58,586 nt of DNA. Source: Rossellomorea aquimaris (GTDB lineage: Bacteria > Bacillota > Bacilli > Bacillales > Bacillaceae_B). Below the pieces are notes generated by a model that saw nothing but the letters and a program-made list of their open reading frames with translations, had not been told where the DNA came from and searched no databases. Both the position numbers and the translations under genes were made by a program. The stretch lies in NCBI RefSeq assembly GCF_003315075.1, contig NZ_QNRJ01000021.1, forward strand, positions 1 through 58,586, written 5' to 3'. Positions 34,202 to 42,370 of the stretch are shown one piece after another. The first letter of the stretch is position 1. Every line of letters starts with the position of its first letter.

Positions 34202-34495
34202 ATGAATAAGACTTTACTACTCGAAGGCTTCCGCTGGATGTTCATCTTACTTGTTGCTTGCGTTATTATAATATATGGCTATCAGCGGTTCCTTTTGCAC
34301 TCTAGCATTGAAACATCTCTACAAACCGTATCTCCCGACTCAACCATCATTGGAATCATTCAAACTCATACCACTGATAATAAAGAAAAAGTGTATGAAG
34401 CCCTATACAGGACAAAAGACGGAAAGTGTTACAGAGCTTCATTTGAACGTAATGGGCATACATTCATAGGAAATCAAGATGCATCATGTGAATAA
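34202..34495 (+). CDS. membrane-anchored small protein
   Basis: A 97-residue protein with one N-terminal membrane helix (about residues 10-31) and a short extracytoplasmic domain with two Cys residues (KCYRASF and the final SCE) that could form a disulfide. ATAGGAGC stands before the ATG. No family recognised. Confidence 0.6.
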   Translation: MNKTLLLEGFRWMFILLVACVIIIYGYQRFLLHSSIETSLQTVSPDSTIIGIIQTHTTDNKEKVYEALYRTKDGKCYRASFERNGHTFIGNQDASCE

Positions 34496-34508
34496 AAGGA
34501 GTAGACCG

Positions 34509-34664
34509 ATGAAACGAGCCATTCATATCTTTCCTCAAATGGAATCAGCAGAAGAAATTTGTAGAATCAGAAAAATTCATGATCCACTTGGGATTAAACC
34601 CCTCCCCACATTACGCCCGTTTTCCCGTTTTACTGCGAACATACCAACTTGTGAAATTTGTTAA
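34509..34664 (+). pseudogene. 2'-5' RNA ligase family, 5' remnant
   Basis: The frame begins MKRAIHIFPQMESAEEICRI and runs into IHDPLG, which match the start of the 2'-5' RNA ligase/YjcG family (about 170 residues). After that the matching sequence PHITPVFPF continues in another frame around 34602-34640, so a small insertion or deletion has occurred, and nothing of the second half remains. Only about 45 of the residues are left. It is 13 bases after the preceding small gene. Confidence 0.7.
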
Positions 34665-34739
34665 AGAGTACGGCTGGTTTTAAGAAAGCCTTTTAGTGGA
34701 ATGTAGAGGAATGAGACTTACATAGAAAGGGGCATTGCT

Positions 34740-35147
34740 ATGATAAAAACTCTTACAATCGATACCAAAAAGCGCGATGAAATGATTGATATCACCACGT
34801 ATGTCCAAGAAGTCGTCAACCTCGAAAAAATGAAGGAAGGCGTTGTCATGGTTCAATCCTTACACACAACAGCCGGAATCACGGTGAATGAAAATGCGGA
34901 TCCCGATGTGAAAACAGATTTTCTACGTCGATTAGACGAGGTATACCCTTGGGAACATACTCTCGACCTTCATGGAGAAGGAAACACGGCTGCTCATTTA
35001 AAGACAAGTACAGTCGGACACTCTCAAACAATCATCGTCAGTAATGGGGAACTTCTATTGGGAACTTGGCAAGGCATCTACCTCTGTGAGTTTGATGGTC
35101 CACGTTCTGGAAGAAGGGTTTCGGTTAAAACAATTAAAACTGAATAA
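34740..35147 (+). CDS. YjbQ family protein (UPF0047)
   Basis: A 135-residue protein of the YjbQ/UPF0047 family, annotated elsewhere as secondary thiamine-phosphate synthase activity. It shows [32 protein letters not shown] and [16 protein letters not shown], with the conserved His and Asp/Glu residues at the metal site. Its physiological role is not settled. GAAAGGGGC precedes the ATG. Confidence 0.9.
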   Translation: MIKTLTIDTKKRDEMIDITTYVQEVVNLEKMKEGVVMVQSLHTTAGITVNENADPDVKTDFLRRLDEVYPWEHTLDLHGEGNTAAHLKTSTVGHSQTIIVSNGELLLGTWQGIYLCEFDGPRSGRRVSVKTIKTE

Positions 35148-35154
35148 GGAACGA

Positions 35155-35190
35155 AAAGACTCGGGGGGATTTCCTCGAGTCTTTCTATTC
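35155..35190. terminator. terminator between convergent genes
   Basis: AAAGACTCG and CGAGTCTTT pair; the right arm ends at the stop codon of the minus-strand DCC gene. Confidence 0.7.
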
Positions 35191-35583
35191 TATAAAACGT
35201 TCTCTTATGTTTGGCGAAGGCAGCATACAACTCTCTTGTTTCCCAAACCATTTGTATCTATTCATGGCAATCCATCTGTAAACCCTATCTCTTAAGGGCT
35301 TAGGAACGATTATGCATGTAGTGAAAAACTTCCATGGCCATGTCAAATGAGAGCACACCTTTAAAGCAGCGGTTGATTCCACATACGCTTTATGATCTTC
35401 AATTAATACAAAGCTATCTGTTGTATAAGGAATGTTGTGCTTCTTCAATAATTGCTGACCAATATCGCTTTGTAAGGAAGCAAACTGGTAGATTCCTTCA
35501 GGATCACGCTCGATAATAAATCGCACACTACTATTGCAAAAATTACATATGCCATCAAACAAAATTATTGCCAATGAAATCAC
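35185..35583 (-). CDS. DCC family thiol-disulfide oxidoreductase
   Basis: A 132-residue protein of the DCC family (DUF393, YuxK-like), with the Cys motif FDGICNFCNSSV near residue 9 and the RFASLQ-like QFASLQSDIG segment. It is predicted to take part in thiol redox exchange; no partner is apparent from context. It is the last gene inside the interval flanked by inverted repeats. Confidence 0.85.
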   Translation of the reverse strand: MISLAIILFDGICNFCNSSVRFIIERDPEGIYQFASLQSDIGQQLLKKHNIPYTTDSFVLIEDHKAYVESTAALKVCSHLTWPWKFFTTCIIVPKPLRDRVYRWIAMNRYKWFGKQESCMLPSPNIRERFIE

Positions 35584-35639
35584 ACCGTTTCACGAATATC
35601 CATTTATGCACTTCTCATTATAATAGAATTCATAACGTC

Positions 35640-35985
35640 TTTCCAGAAGGCTCTATTCGTAAAGTTTGTTGCTATTGTAGAAGAGAAAGCAATCTCATTT
35701 AAGGTAAAAGAGATTGCATTTCATTTTAAGGAAGAAGGATTATTTTTTTCTCGTTACATTGTTTTCTTGCACACCTTGAAGCTCTGTCATGAAAATACTG
35801 TTTAAGATGGTGAGGGGAACTGCGCAGACTCCGGCGGATTTTGGGAGTGCCGAGACCCCGTTCGGCTCAGGAGGCTCGGCCGAACGCTAGCTGCAAGCGG
35901 AGCAGTTCCCCTCACCATCAGCATAAACCTGGTTGACAGAGCCCTGGCAGACTCTATGCTAGAAAACAACAATCTTTGCGAAAGT
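35640..35985. repeat. composite repeat, inverted copy 2 (contains repeat A copy 2)
   Basis: This segment is an inverted, imperfect duplicate of the region 32545-33072. It starts with GGCTCTATTCGTAAAG (complement of 33053-33070), passes through TTTCTCGTTACATTGTTTTC, contains repeat A copy 2 (35782-35941, ends CTCTGTCA and TGACAGAG), and finishes at CAATCTTTGCG. It lacks the repeat B insertion of copy 1. The two copies face each other across pxpA, YjbQ and DCC genes. No gene is present in the gap. Confidence 0.85.
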
Positions 35986-36001
35986 TACCTGCTCTCAAGC
36001 T

Positions 36002-36580
36002 TTATGAATGCTCTGATAGGTGACCTACTTCGTTATAGGAATGAACTGCCCATCGTTTATTTTTCATATGGAGATTGGTCAGGCAACCGTTAAATAACTT
36101 CACTTGCCCCAGTATTGCATCCTCTGCATGAAACTCCCGTAATACTGCACTGATGACAGCACCGTGAGCAACTAACAGTACCCTCTTGCCGGGAAACTGA
36201 GCATGAATATCGTCCAGCCCTTCCTGCACCCTCTCGACCAACTTTTCATACGATTCCATATTCGGAAAGATAAAGTCAGGATATCGCGCTTCTCTTTCTT
36301 CACGGGACAGTCCCTCCCCCTCACCAAAATGGCGTTCCTTGAAATGATCCATTTCAACTAAGGGCAGTTCCAGTGATTCATTGATAATATCCGCTGTTTT
36401 TCTCGCTCTCATCAAAGAAGTGGTTATGAGAACATCCCATTGTGATTTCTTCAAAAATTCTCTGCATTCTTCTGCTTGAAGCTTTCCAGTTTCATTTAAT
36501 GGTATATCTGTTTGCCCTTGTAATTTACCCAAGAGATTCCATTCTGTTTGACCATGCCTTACTAAACATATTTGAGTCAT
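36002..36580 (-). CDS. histidine phosphatase family protein
   Basis: A 192-residue member of the histidine phosphatase superfamily, with the catalytic LVRHGQTEWN at residue 6, a Glu in FGEGEG (about residue 89), and the second His in VAHGAVISAV (about 137). Relatives include PhoE and phosphoglycerate mutase-like enzymes; the substrate is not predictable. It is divergent from the RsbR-like gene. Confidence 0.88.
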   Translation of the reverse strand: MTQICLVRHGQTEWNLLGKLQGQTDIPLNETGKLQAEECREFLKKSQWDVLITTSLMRARKTADIINESLELPLVEMDHFKERHFGEGEGLSREEREARYPDFIFPNMESYEKLVERVQEGLDDIHAQFPGKRVLLVAHGAVISAVLREFHAEDAILGQVKLFNGCLTNLHMKNKRWAVHSYNEVGHLSEHS

Positions 36581-36746
36581 TTCATTTACTCCCTCTGTTA
36601 AAGTTGCTGTTTATATTGTCCGTACATTATCCATGCTTTAAGAAAGTATAATTCTACTAGATTTTATGATATACTATATTACCATTAAAAGAGATTATTT
36701 TGAAAGTTTTAAATAAATGAGCAGTATAAGGAGTTGACTGAAAAGA

Positions 36747-37598
36747 ATGAGAGATGAATTATTATATCTGGGTCAAGAAATCGTTTCACATAAATCCGAA
36801 ATTGCTAAATATATAATTGACTATCAGGAACAACGTTACTCTGAACAACTGAAGTTTTCAGGTTTGCAAATGGAGAAGATCACAGAGTGGAGAATTGAAT
36901 TGATACACATACTGGGTGAATCTTTATATGAAGATCAAAGGGATTCTCTCATTAAAATAAAAGAGTGGTCTCAGAAAGTTGGGGAAATAGCCATACAAAG
37001 AGGAATCTCCCTAAACGACTCTCTAAAAACTCTTTCCACATTCCGTACGGCCATTTGGGATTTTTTCAATGAGCAAATCGACAATCAAATTTCTGCCTCC
37101 ATTATGCTGCAATCAAATAAAAAGATAAATCCCTTACTCGATGAAATTGCTTATCTTTTCAATGAGCTATTTATAAAGCAGCAAAATGATCAGTTAGCCC
37201 TTGTTCATACTGCTATGGATGAACTTTCAGCACCAATCGTGCCGATAGCTGACAAAATTGCGATTCTTCCTCTTGTCGGGGAAATTAATACTCATAGATC
37301 CAGCTCTGTTATGGAAACGGCACTAAAAAAAAGCTCTGAATTACAATTAGACTATTTATTTATTGATATTTCCGGTGTAGCAATCATGGATACGATGATT
37401 TCACATAATATCTATCAAATTGTAAATGCTTTAAAAATGATGGGTGTCCAGTCGGTATTGACAGGTATCCGTCCTGAAGTTGCCCATACTTTAGGGAATC
37501 TCGGTATAACCTTCGACGATTTAAAAACAAGCTCAAGCTTAAAACAAGCTCTCGAAGACATCGGATTCAATCAAAATGATCTGGCCATTCCCCTATAA
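36747..37598 (+). CDS. RsbR-like STAS-domain stressosome protein
   Basis: A 283-residue protein with an N-terminal non-haem globin-like helical sensor region (about residues 1-150) and a C-terminal STAS domain. The STAS domain shows LPLVGEINTHRSS and LDYLFIDISGVAIMDT; the Thr and Ser positions correspond to the sites phosphorylated in RsbR. In B. subtilis such paralogues build the stressosome that controls sigma-B. No rsbS or rsbT is near, so it is a scattered RsbR paralogue. Confidence 0.87.
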   Translation: MRDELLYLGQEIVSHKSEIAKYIIDYQEQRYSEQLKFSGLQMEKITEWRIELIHILGESLYEDQRDSLIKIKEWSQKVGEIAIQRGISLNDSLKTLSTFRTAIWDFFNEQIDNQISASIMLQSNKKINPLLDEIAYLFNELFIKQQNDQLALVHTAMDELSAPIVPIADKIAILPLVGEINTHRSSSVMETALKKSSELQLDYLFIDISGVAIMDTMISHNIYQIVNALKMMGVQSVLTGIRPEVAHTLGNLGITFDDLKTSSSLKQALEDIGFNQNDLAIPL

Positions 37599-37602
37599 TG
37601 TA

Positions 37603-37642
37603 AATCCAGAAGCCATTTGCAACATGGCTTCTGGATTTTTTG
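37603..37642 (+). terminator. terminator after the RsbR-like gene
   Basis: The perfect 14-bp stem AATCCAGAAGCCAT with its complement is followed by six T residues. Confidence 0.95.
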
Positions 37643-37650
37643 TTTATTTC

Positions 37651-38145
37651 TTAACACCAGTCACTCTTGTTTATTTTATGATGAAATAATAGTTGAATGC
37701 TTTGAACCGCCATATAAATGGGGATCGACCAATACATTTCATACCCTTTATCAAAATGGAATATACCGATTTTGAGCGTGAACCATTCCATCAAGAGAGA
37801 AAAAGCTGTCCAAATCAATAAATAAGCAAGATTCATGACCCCTCTTATCTTTAGCTTTTTATATAAGTAAATGAAGAAATAACTATAAGGTCCATACATG
37901 ATGTAACTTAAAAAGTCGATTGCCTGGTAAGCGGAACTGTCATTGACATCATAAAAATCCCATGGAGGAATGCTTATGGTATGATCATAGAACATTCCTA
38001 TTGATATGCCATAAAGATAATAACTTAACCCTTCGAGGAATGAAAATATTTTCGGAGTGATCCAGATCAATAAAAGGAGTGCAATGAGACTAATGATGAT
38101 AAACCACTCGTTTAAGTCAAATGACCTCTCATAGATTCTGTCCAC
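37651..38145 (-). CDS. membrane protein of unknown function
   Basis: A 164-residue protein with four to five membrane helices and aromatic-rich loops (IPPWDFYDVND, IMYGPYSYFF). It overlaps the end of the gene before it by 17 bases, so both are probably translated together. I do not recognise the family. Confidence 0.65.
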   Translation of the reverse strand: MDRIYERSFDLNEWFIIISLIALLLLIWITPKIFSFLEGLSYYLYGISIGMFYDHTISIPPWDFYDVNDSSAYQAIDFLSYIMYGPYSYFFIYLYKKLKIRGVMNLAYLLIWTAFSLLMEWFTLKIGIFHFDKGYEMYWSIPIYMAVQSIQLLFHHKINKSDWC

Positions 38146-38614
38146 TATCTCTCTCCTCCTTTTTCTGCAAATAATAAAGCCCTAGTCCTATCCAAATACA
38201 AATCAATAAATATATACCATTCACGATAATTGTATTTAACAGGCTCCATTGAGGATACTCAATGGTTTTAAAGTGTATGTGAAGGATATCCAATACACTG
38301 ATAAAGAATAACAAGCTTACAAATAATAAGAATCGATGAGTTCTATTTCCGTCATTCAAATAACCATTCACCATGACAATCCCGACCAATGGCAAAATGA
38401 ATTCCCGGTTTATCAATAAGCTGATAAATGGAGTGACATCCTCCGATGCCCTCAACCACTCCAGATTATTGGTCATAATCGTGATGTAATTCGTTGAAAT
38501 GATGGATAACGCCATGAACTGTATGGAGTTTGAAGTAAATGAAAGTTTTTTTTGCATAAAAATGACAATATAAATCAGTAGGATTAATATGGAAATGAAG
38601 AAAGGAAGAGACAT
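38129..38614 (-). CDS. membrane protein of unknown function, first of a pair
   Basis: A 161-residue protein with five predicted membrane helices, starting MSLPFFISILILLIYIVIFM; the helices alternate with short polar loops (NNLEWLRASED, NDGNRTHRF). GGAGA precedes the ATG. It makes a two-gene unit with the next membrane protein. Such overlapping pairs often form a heteromer, but there is no direct evidence here. Confidence 0.65.
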   Translation of the reverse strand: MSLPFFISILILLIYIVIFMQKKLSFTSNSIQFMALSIISTNYITIMTNNLEWLRASEDVTPFISLLINREFILPLVGIVMVNGYLNDGNRTHRFLLFVSLLFFISVLDILHIHFKTIEYPQWSLLNTIIVNGIYLLICIWIGLGLYYLQKKEERDSGQNL

Positions 38615-38752
38615 TGATTTCTCCTTAGATTTTTCTTACTATCCTTGCCTTAATCGACTCGTTACATAACCAAAATTGGGACAAGAGAGTTCGGAAGTTT
38701 GTATGAATTTAACAAAGGGAATAGAGTAAAGGAGAATGAAGGAGGGAATTTG

Positions 38753-38950
38753 ATGAAACATGAATCTATCAACCCCAAATATGCAAGAGATGAAATAACA
38801 GAAGTCTTTATTGATGGTTTGCAGCGTGACTTATCACCTGAAGAAGAAAGACTTATCTCAGGATGGACCCAAACCTTTAACAAAGACGAACGTGCCACCA
38901 TCATCAATCTTCTTAAAGAACTACTAAACAAGCATAAACGACATGACTAA
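38753..38950 (+). CDS. small helical protein of unknown function
   Basis: A 65-residue acidic/basic helical protein, MKHESINPKYARDEITEVF to LLNKHKRHD, with the central LSPEEERLISGW helix. An AAGGAGGG site stands six bases before the ATG. A perfect palindromic terminator follows, so it is transcribed alone. Confidence 0.65.
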   Translation: MKHESINPKYARDEITEVFIDGLQRDLSPEEERLISGWTQTFNKDERATIINLLKELLNKHKRHD

Positions 38951-38957
38951 ACCAAAA

Positions 38958-38997
38958 AGAGAAAAGGCCAGCCTGGATCCAGGCTGGCCTTTTCTCT
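38958..38997. terminator. 40-bp perfect palindromic terminator
   Basis: AGAGAAAAGGCCAGCCTG/GATCC centre and its full complement leave no true loop; T-rich on both sides, so it can stop transcription from either direction. Confidence 0.85.
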
Positions 38998-39015
38998 TAT
39001 ATAGTAATGTTCCTC

Positions 39016-39129
39016 TTAAATATCACTTGTCAAATCCAGAAGTTTATCAATATCAATGCGATAGATTGGGCGATTTATATCCTCTTGACCAAGTTCTACG
39101 GTATCTTCTAGTACATCATCAATGTTCAT
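39016..39129 (-). CDS. tiny acidic protein, 37 aa
   Basis: The frame MNIDDVLEDTVELGQEDINR to DLTSDI is strongly acidic. A GGGAGGT ribosome site lies eight bases upstream. No family recognised; it converges on the palindromic terminator. The remaining bases to 39377 hold nothing recognisable apart from the promoter region of the next gene. Confidence 0.5.
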   Translation of the reverse strand: MNIDDVLEDTVELGQEDINRPIYRIDIDKLLDLTSDI

Positions 39130-39377
39130 ACTTTAAATACCTCCCAAGTTGTGTGTCTACTCTGCATGGCTACAAGCCTTTTGCCTTCTTATCAAAGAAT
39201 ACGAAAGAAGGATACCATTCATGGGGGTACTTTTAAAATATTTTATCACGATGAATTGTAGGTAATAATCTGAAATTTGAATCAAATCAATCATTATGTT
39301 AATGTTAAACAATTATTGATTCTACTTAAATAATCATAAATGGGTAGAATAACTTTCTCCTTAAAGGAGGCATTTTT

Positions 39378-39569
39378 ATGAAACGATTTTCCATGCTTCA
39401 CGTTCCTCAGGATTATAGGCATAGAGGGCGTCCAGCTATTACCGTTCACGTTCTGCCTGTTCATAAAGAATATTTCGCGATAGGTAAATCATTAAAAGGG
39501 AACGGTCGGGCTGCAAACAACAATGAAAAACTAGCCGCATATTATGCGTATCTGGATACTTTAAAATAA
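39378..39569 (+). CDS. small basic protein, 63 aa
   Basis: The product begins MKRFSMLHVPQDYRHRGRPA and has a pattern of His and basic residues, then an Asn-rich GNGRAANNNEKLAAYYAYL end. AAAGGAGG stands before the ATG. A terminator follows. No family recognised. Confidence 0.55.
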   Translation: MKRFSMLHVPQDYRHRGRPAITVHVLPVHKEYFAIGKSLKGNGRAANNNEKLAAYYAYLDTLK

Positions 39570-39597
39570 ACGCTTCTCTCGATAGAATAATTTACGA

Positions 39598-39635
39598 AAA
39601 AAGCTGATCAGAACCTAATCTGATCAGCTTTTTTG
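39598..39635 (+). terminator. terminator after the small basic protein
   Basis: AAAAGCTGATCAG pairs with CTGATCAGCTTTT across eight bases, then TT. Confidence 0.9.
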
Positions 39636-39731
39636 TAATCACTCCCAAAGTGTACAGACAGGGACTGAGTTACCCTGTTTAATTTCACAAGGGAGGGAGA
39701 TCATTACACGGGACCTGAAACACAGATCGAA

Positions 39732-40076
39732 TTAGAACGTTATATATTGACATGCCTCAAAACCATTTCCATCTAAGTCCCAGAACTCAAAAAATGCAAC
39801 CCCCCCATCCTCTTTTATCCCTCCAACCTTTACGTCCTTCTCCACAAGCTTTAACCGGCTCTCTTCCAGCGCATCAGAAAAGAGAATCGGCTTAATGGAT
39901 GAGGGACGGACCTCTCCCTCTTGAACCGTTAGAGTAGAGTCTCCTTGACCTATTTGAAGTACAACATACTTTCCTGAATCAAAAACCTGCTCAAACTCCA
40001 ACACTTCTACATACCATTTAGTAGACTTTTTTAAATCTGTTACACATATATGTACTGTATCCACTTTAGAAAACAA
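39732..40076 (-). CDS. VOC (glyoxalase/bleomycin resistance) family protein
   Basis: A 114-residue single-domain VOC protein: DTVHICVTDLKKSTKWYVEV, then FFEFWDLDGNGFEACQY. The His near residue 9 and the Glu near the C terminus are the usual metal ligands. Substrate unknown. AGGAGG stands before the ATG. Confidence 0.82.
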   Translation of the reverse strand: MFSKVDTVHICVTDLKKSTKWYVEVLEFEQVFDSGKYVVLQIGQGDSTLTVQEGEVRPSSIKPILFSDALEESRLKLVEKDVKVGGIKEDGGVAFFEFWDLDGNGFEACQYITF

Positions 40077-40098
40077 TGAAATACCTCCTTGTTCTTCT

Positions 40099-40488
40099 CT
40101 AGTTTTTTAATAGTGTTAAGTGCCCGACAATTTCTTTTGCTTCAAACTTTTCCATGGGCGGAAGTGCCACTACTGTTAAAGATCCCTCTTTGATTTCAGT
40201 TAATCCGCTATCATGAATACTGAAATATCCATCACCCTCTAATTTCTCCAGCTCACCGGCTTTTCCCTTTAGAACAATTTTTTTCATTCCTGTTTGCACC
40301 CATTCTACAAAGTCTGCTTGTCGATTTTGAAAAGGTGAATCAGATGACATCATCGCCAGCGTGCTAAGAGTAGCAGCATGTGCCACTTGCGCTGCCGTTT
40401 TTCCCTTTGACATATTCAGTTCCTTATTAACAATAAAATATTGAACGAGATCACGTTTATTCATTCGTTTAATCAGCCCTTTTATCAT
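40099..40488 (-). CDS. Pth2-type peptidyl-tRNA hydrolase
   Basis: A 129-residue protein of the PTH2 family, the type common in archaea and eukaryotes: LVQYFIVNKELNMSKGKTAAQ, VAHAATLSTL and LVVLKGKAGELEKL-like segments. It would release peptides from peptidyl-tRNA. Bacilli normally use the unrelated Pth. The ATG at 40488 has AGGT five bases before; an in-frame ATG at 40464 gives the tighter family start MNKRDLVQY. It is 22 bases from the VOC gene. Confidence 0.75.
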   Translation of the reverse strand: MIKGLIKRMNKRDLVQYFIVNKELNMSKGKTAAQVAHAATLSTLAMMSSDSPFQNRQADFVEWVQTGMKKIVLKGKAGELEKLEGDGYFSIHDSGLTEIKEGSLTVVALPPMEKFEAKEIVGHLTLLKN

Positions 40489-40536
40489 TTAGTACCTGTT
40501 ATTTTACCATGCGAAGGGTATGTACCTCAGTATTAT

Positions 40537-40866
40537 TTACTTCCTTCTTAATTTCACATAATTATTTTCAACTGAAACTATTTTGACCTTTTCTCCTATT
40601 TTAAAATCTAAATATTGATCACAATCCAGCTTATAGGTATGACCGTTATCAAATTTCATAGAACAAGACGGATCACTGCTGTTTTCATCTATAACCTCTC
40701 CTGATTTAATTCCTTCCGCACCTTTTCTATCATTCGCCGGAAAATACTTTTCCTCAATCATTACCCAATCTTCTTGGCTGATAACCACCAGCTTCAGAAT
40801 AAAGAGCCCCACCAGAAGAACAAGCAACATACCAAGTATTACAAATTTCACCCGTAAGCCCATCAT
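40537..40866 (-). CDS. small membrane-anchored protein
   Basis: A 109-residue protein with one N-terminal membrane helix (about residues 7-28) and an extracytoplasmic beta-rich domain with two Cys residues (DPSCSMKF and KLDCDQY) spaced for a disulfide. Function unknown. Confidence 0.6.
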   Translation of the reverse strand: MMGLRVKFVILGMLLVLLVGLFILKLVVISQEDWVMIEEKYFPANDRKGAEGIKSGEVIDENSSDPSCSMKFDNGHTYKLDCDQYLDFKIGEKVKIVSVENNYVKLRRK

Positions 40867-40966
40867 CTATATCCCTTTCCTTCCATATAAAAATCAACAG
40901 ATGATTATATGAAAGAAACCTGTAATACATTCGATTATTTTGAATTGTAGATTATTTTTTCCCCTC

Positions 40967-41015
40967 TTGCAAAAATTCAAAAATGGATTTACAATAAAAC
41001 TAACGACCGTTAGTT
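40967..41015 (+). promoter_or_regulatory. sigma-A promoter overlapped by a TetR operator
   Basis: A -35 TTGCAA (40967) and a -10 TACAAT (40990) are separated by 17 bases. Immediately downstream AACTAACG and CGTTAGTT (40998-41015) form a perfect 8-bp inverted repeat two bases apart, typical of a TetR operator at the transcription start. Confidence 0.8.
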
Positions 41016-41039
41016 AGTTATTAGAGAAGGTGAATAAAC

Positions 41040-41636
41040 ATGAAAAATGACAATAAACAACTCATAAAAGATGTCGCATTGGATTTATTCGGTCTAAAAG
41101 GCTACGAGGATACTTCATTAACGGAAATTGCAACCGCTGTTGGTATTAAAAAGCCATCCATTTACAACCATTTCCGTAGCAAAGAGGATTTATTTATGGA
41201 AGTAATTGAAGATTTAAGTGTGTCTGAAGTGTCGGCGTATAAGAGTGCAGAGGAAATAATGAATCCTAGTGAACCACTAAGAAATTTAAGAATGCTCTTT
41301 GACTTATTTTGTCACCGATTGATGACAACAAAAGAAGCCCTGCTATGGAAGAGAGTGACATTCTTTCCTCCAGAAGCTTTTAAAGATCTTATTCAAAAAC
41401 AATTCATTCAGTTTGAAATGGTTACATCAGCGATTTTAGTATCCATTTACCAAGAAGGCCTAAAACACAAATTGTTTATTGAAATTGAGGAGGATGAATT
41501 TATTGCCTCCTTTTTATGTTTAGTTGATGGTGTCTTTTTAGAACATCACTATTACACGGAAGAAATTTTCAGACAACGAATTGAATCGGCTTGGAAGGTT
41601 TATGAATTAGGTATATCAAGTCGCAAAGGAGAGTAG
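41040..41636 (+). CDS. TetR family repressor (YvdT-like)
   Basis: A 198-residue TetR-type regulator with the N-terminal HTH: ALDLFGLKGYEDTSLTEIA, then VGIKKPSIYNHFRSKEDLF. The ligand domain is divergent, as is usual. It lies at the head of an operon with two SMR genes, like yvdT-yvdSR of B. subtilis. I infer that it represses this operon through the operator at 40998. Confidence 0.9.
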   Translation: MKNDNKQLIKDVALDLFGLKGYEDTSLTEIATAVGIKKPSIYNHFRSKEDLFMEVIEDLSVSEVSAYKSAEEIMNPSEPLRNLRMLFDLFCHRLMTTKEALLWKRVTFFPPEAFKDLIQKQFIQFEMVTSAILVSIYQEGLKHKLFIEIEEDEFIASFLCLVDGVFLEHHYYTEEIFRQRIESAWKVYELGISSRKGE

Positions 41637-41640
41637 CATC

Positions 41641-41985
41641 ATGGGTTGGATATACGTTATTATTGGTGGTATTTTGGAGATTGGCTGGGCAACTGGGTTA
41701 TCCCTTTCAGAGGGGTTTACAAAACCTGTCCCAAGTATTGTCACGGCTCTCCTCATCTTGGTAAGTTTTTATTTTTTCTCCAATTCCATGAGATTATTGC
41801 CTATCGGGACTGCCTATGCGGTCTTCACCGGTATTGGAGCAGCAGGCACTGCTGTAGTGGGAATGGTATTTCTACATGAAGGGATTAGCGTGTTGAAGGT
41901 CGCTTTTATCACACTTCTCATTTTCGGGGTGATCGGCCTCAAAATGAGTGATAAAGAAGAACAAGATACAGGGAGGTCCTATTAA
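41641..41985 (+). CDS. SMR family efflux subunit 1
   Basis: A 114-residue small multidrug-resistance protein with four helices. It has the essential Glu in GGILEIGWATGLS (residue 13) and the GTAYAVFTGIGAAG loop. Paired SMR genes form heteromers with one subunit in each orientation. Its stop and the start of the second subunit overlap by one base. Confidence 0.88.
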   Translation: MGWIYVIIGGILEIGWATGLSLSEGFTKPVPSIVTALLILVSFYFFSNSMRLLPIGTAYAVFTGIGAAGTAVVGMVFLHEGISVLKVAFITLLIFGVIGLKMSDKEEQDTGRSY

Positions 41986-42299
41986 TGGCGTGGATATTTC
42001 TCATTTTTGCCGGGTTCTCTGAAGTTGTGATGGTAACATTTATGAAACTTTCTGAAGGATACAAGAAGCTTGCCCCTTCCATCGTTAGCTTCGCAGCAGG
42101 AGGGATAAGCTTTTATTTATTATCCCTTTCTCTACTGGATATCCCGGTAAGTACGGGGTATGGAATCTGGACCGGGATAGGCTCAGCAGGAGCTGTCCTC
42201 GTCGGGATGATCTTTTTCAGGGAAACGAAGGATATAAAGAGATTATTTTTTATTAGTTGCATTATAGGGAGTATTATTGGTTTAAAGATGGTTTCATGA
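41985..42299 (+). CDS. SMR family efflux subunit 2
   Basis: A 104-residue four-helix SMR protein. The conserved Glu is in GFSEVVMVTFMKL (residue 13) and STGYGIWTGIGSAG is the matching loop. The partner is encoded directly upstream. Substrates are probably cationic compounds or guanidine-like molecules; no guanidine riboswitch was seen upstream, control being by TetR. Confidence 0.88.
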   Translation: MAWIFLIFAGFSEVVMVTFMKLSEGYKKLAPSIVSFAAGGISFYLLSLSLLDIPVSTGYGIWTGIGSAGAVLVGMIFFRETKDIKRLFFISCIIGSIIGLKMVS

Positions 42300-42306
42300 C
42301 TGAAAT

Positions 42307-42357
42307 AAAAATGTCCAGCCTATAAGTAGTGGAACTATTAAAGGCTGGACATTTTTG
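42307..42357. terminator. terminator between SMR and gerC genes
   Basis: AAAATGTCCAGCCT and AGGCTGGACATTTT form a 14-bp stem that can serve both strands. Confidence 0.85.
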
Positions 42358-42370
42358 ATAAAGATACATA

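Noticed and set aside
40870..41040. Guanidine riboswitch before the SMR pair
   Set aside because: The space holds a normal promoter and TetR operator and is too short, with no ACGR-type paired loops.
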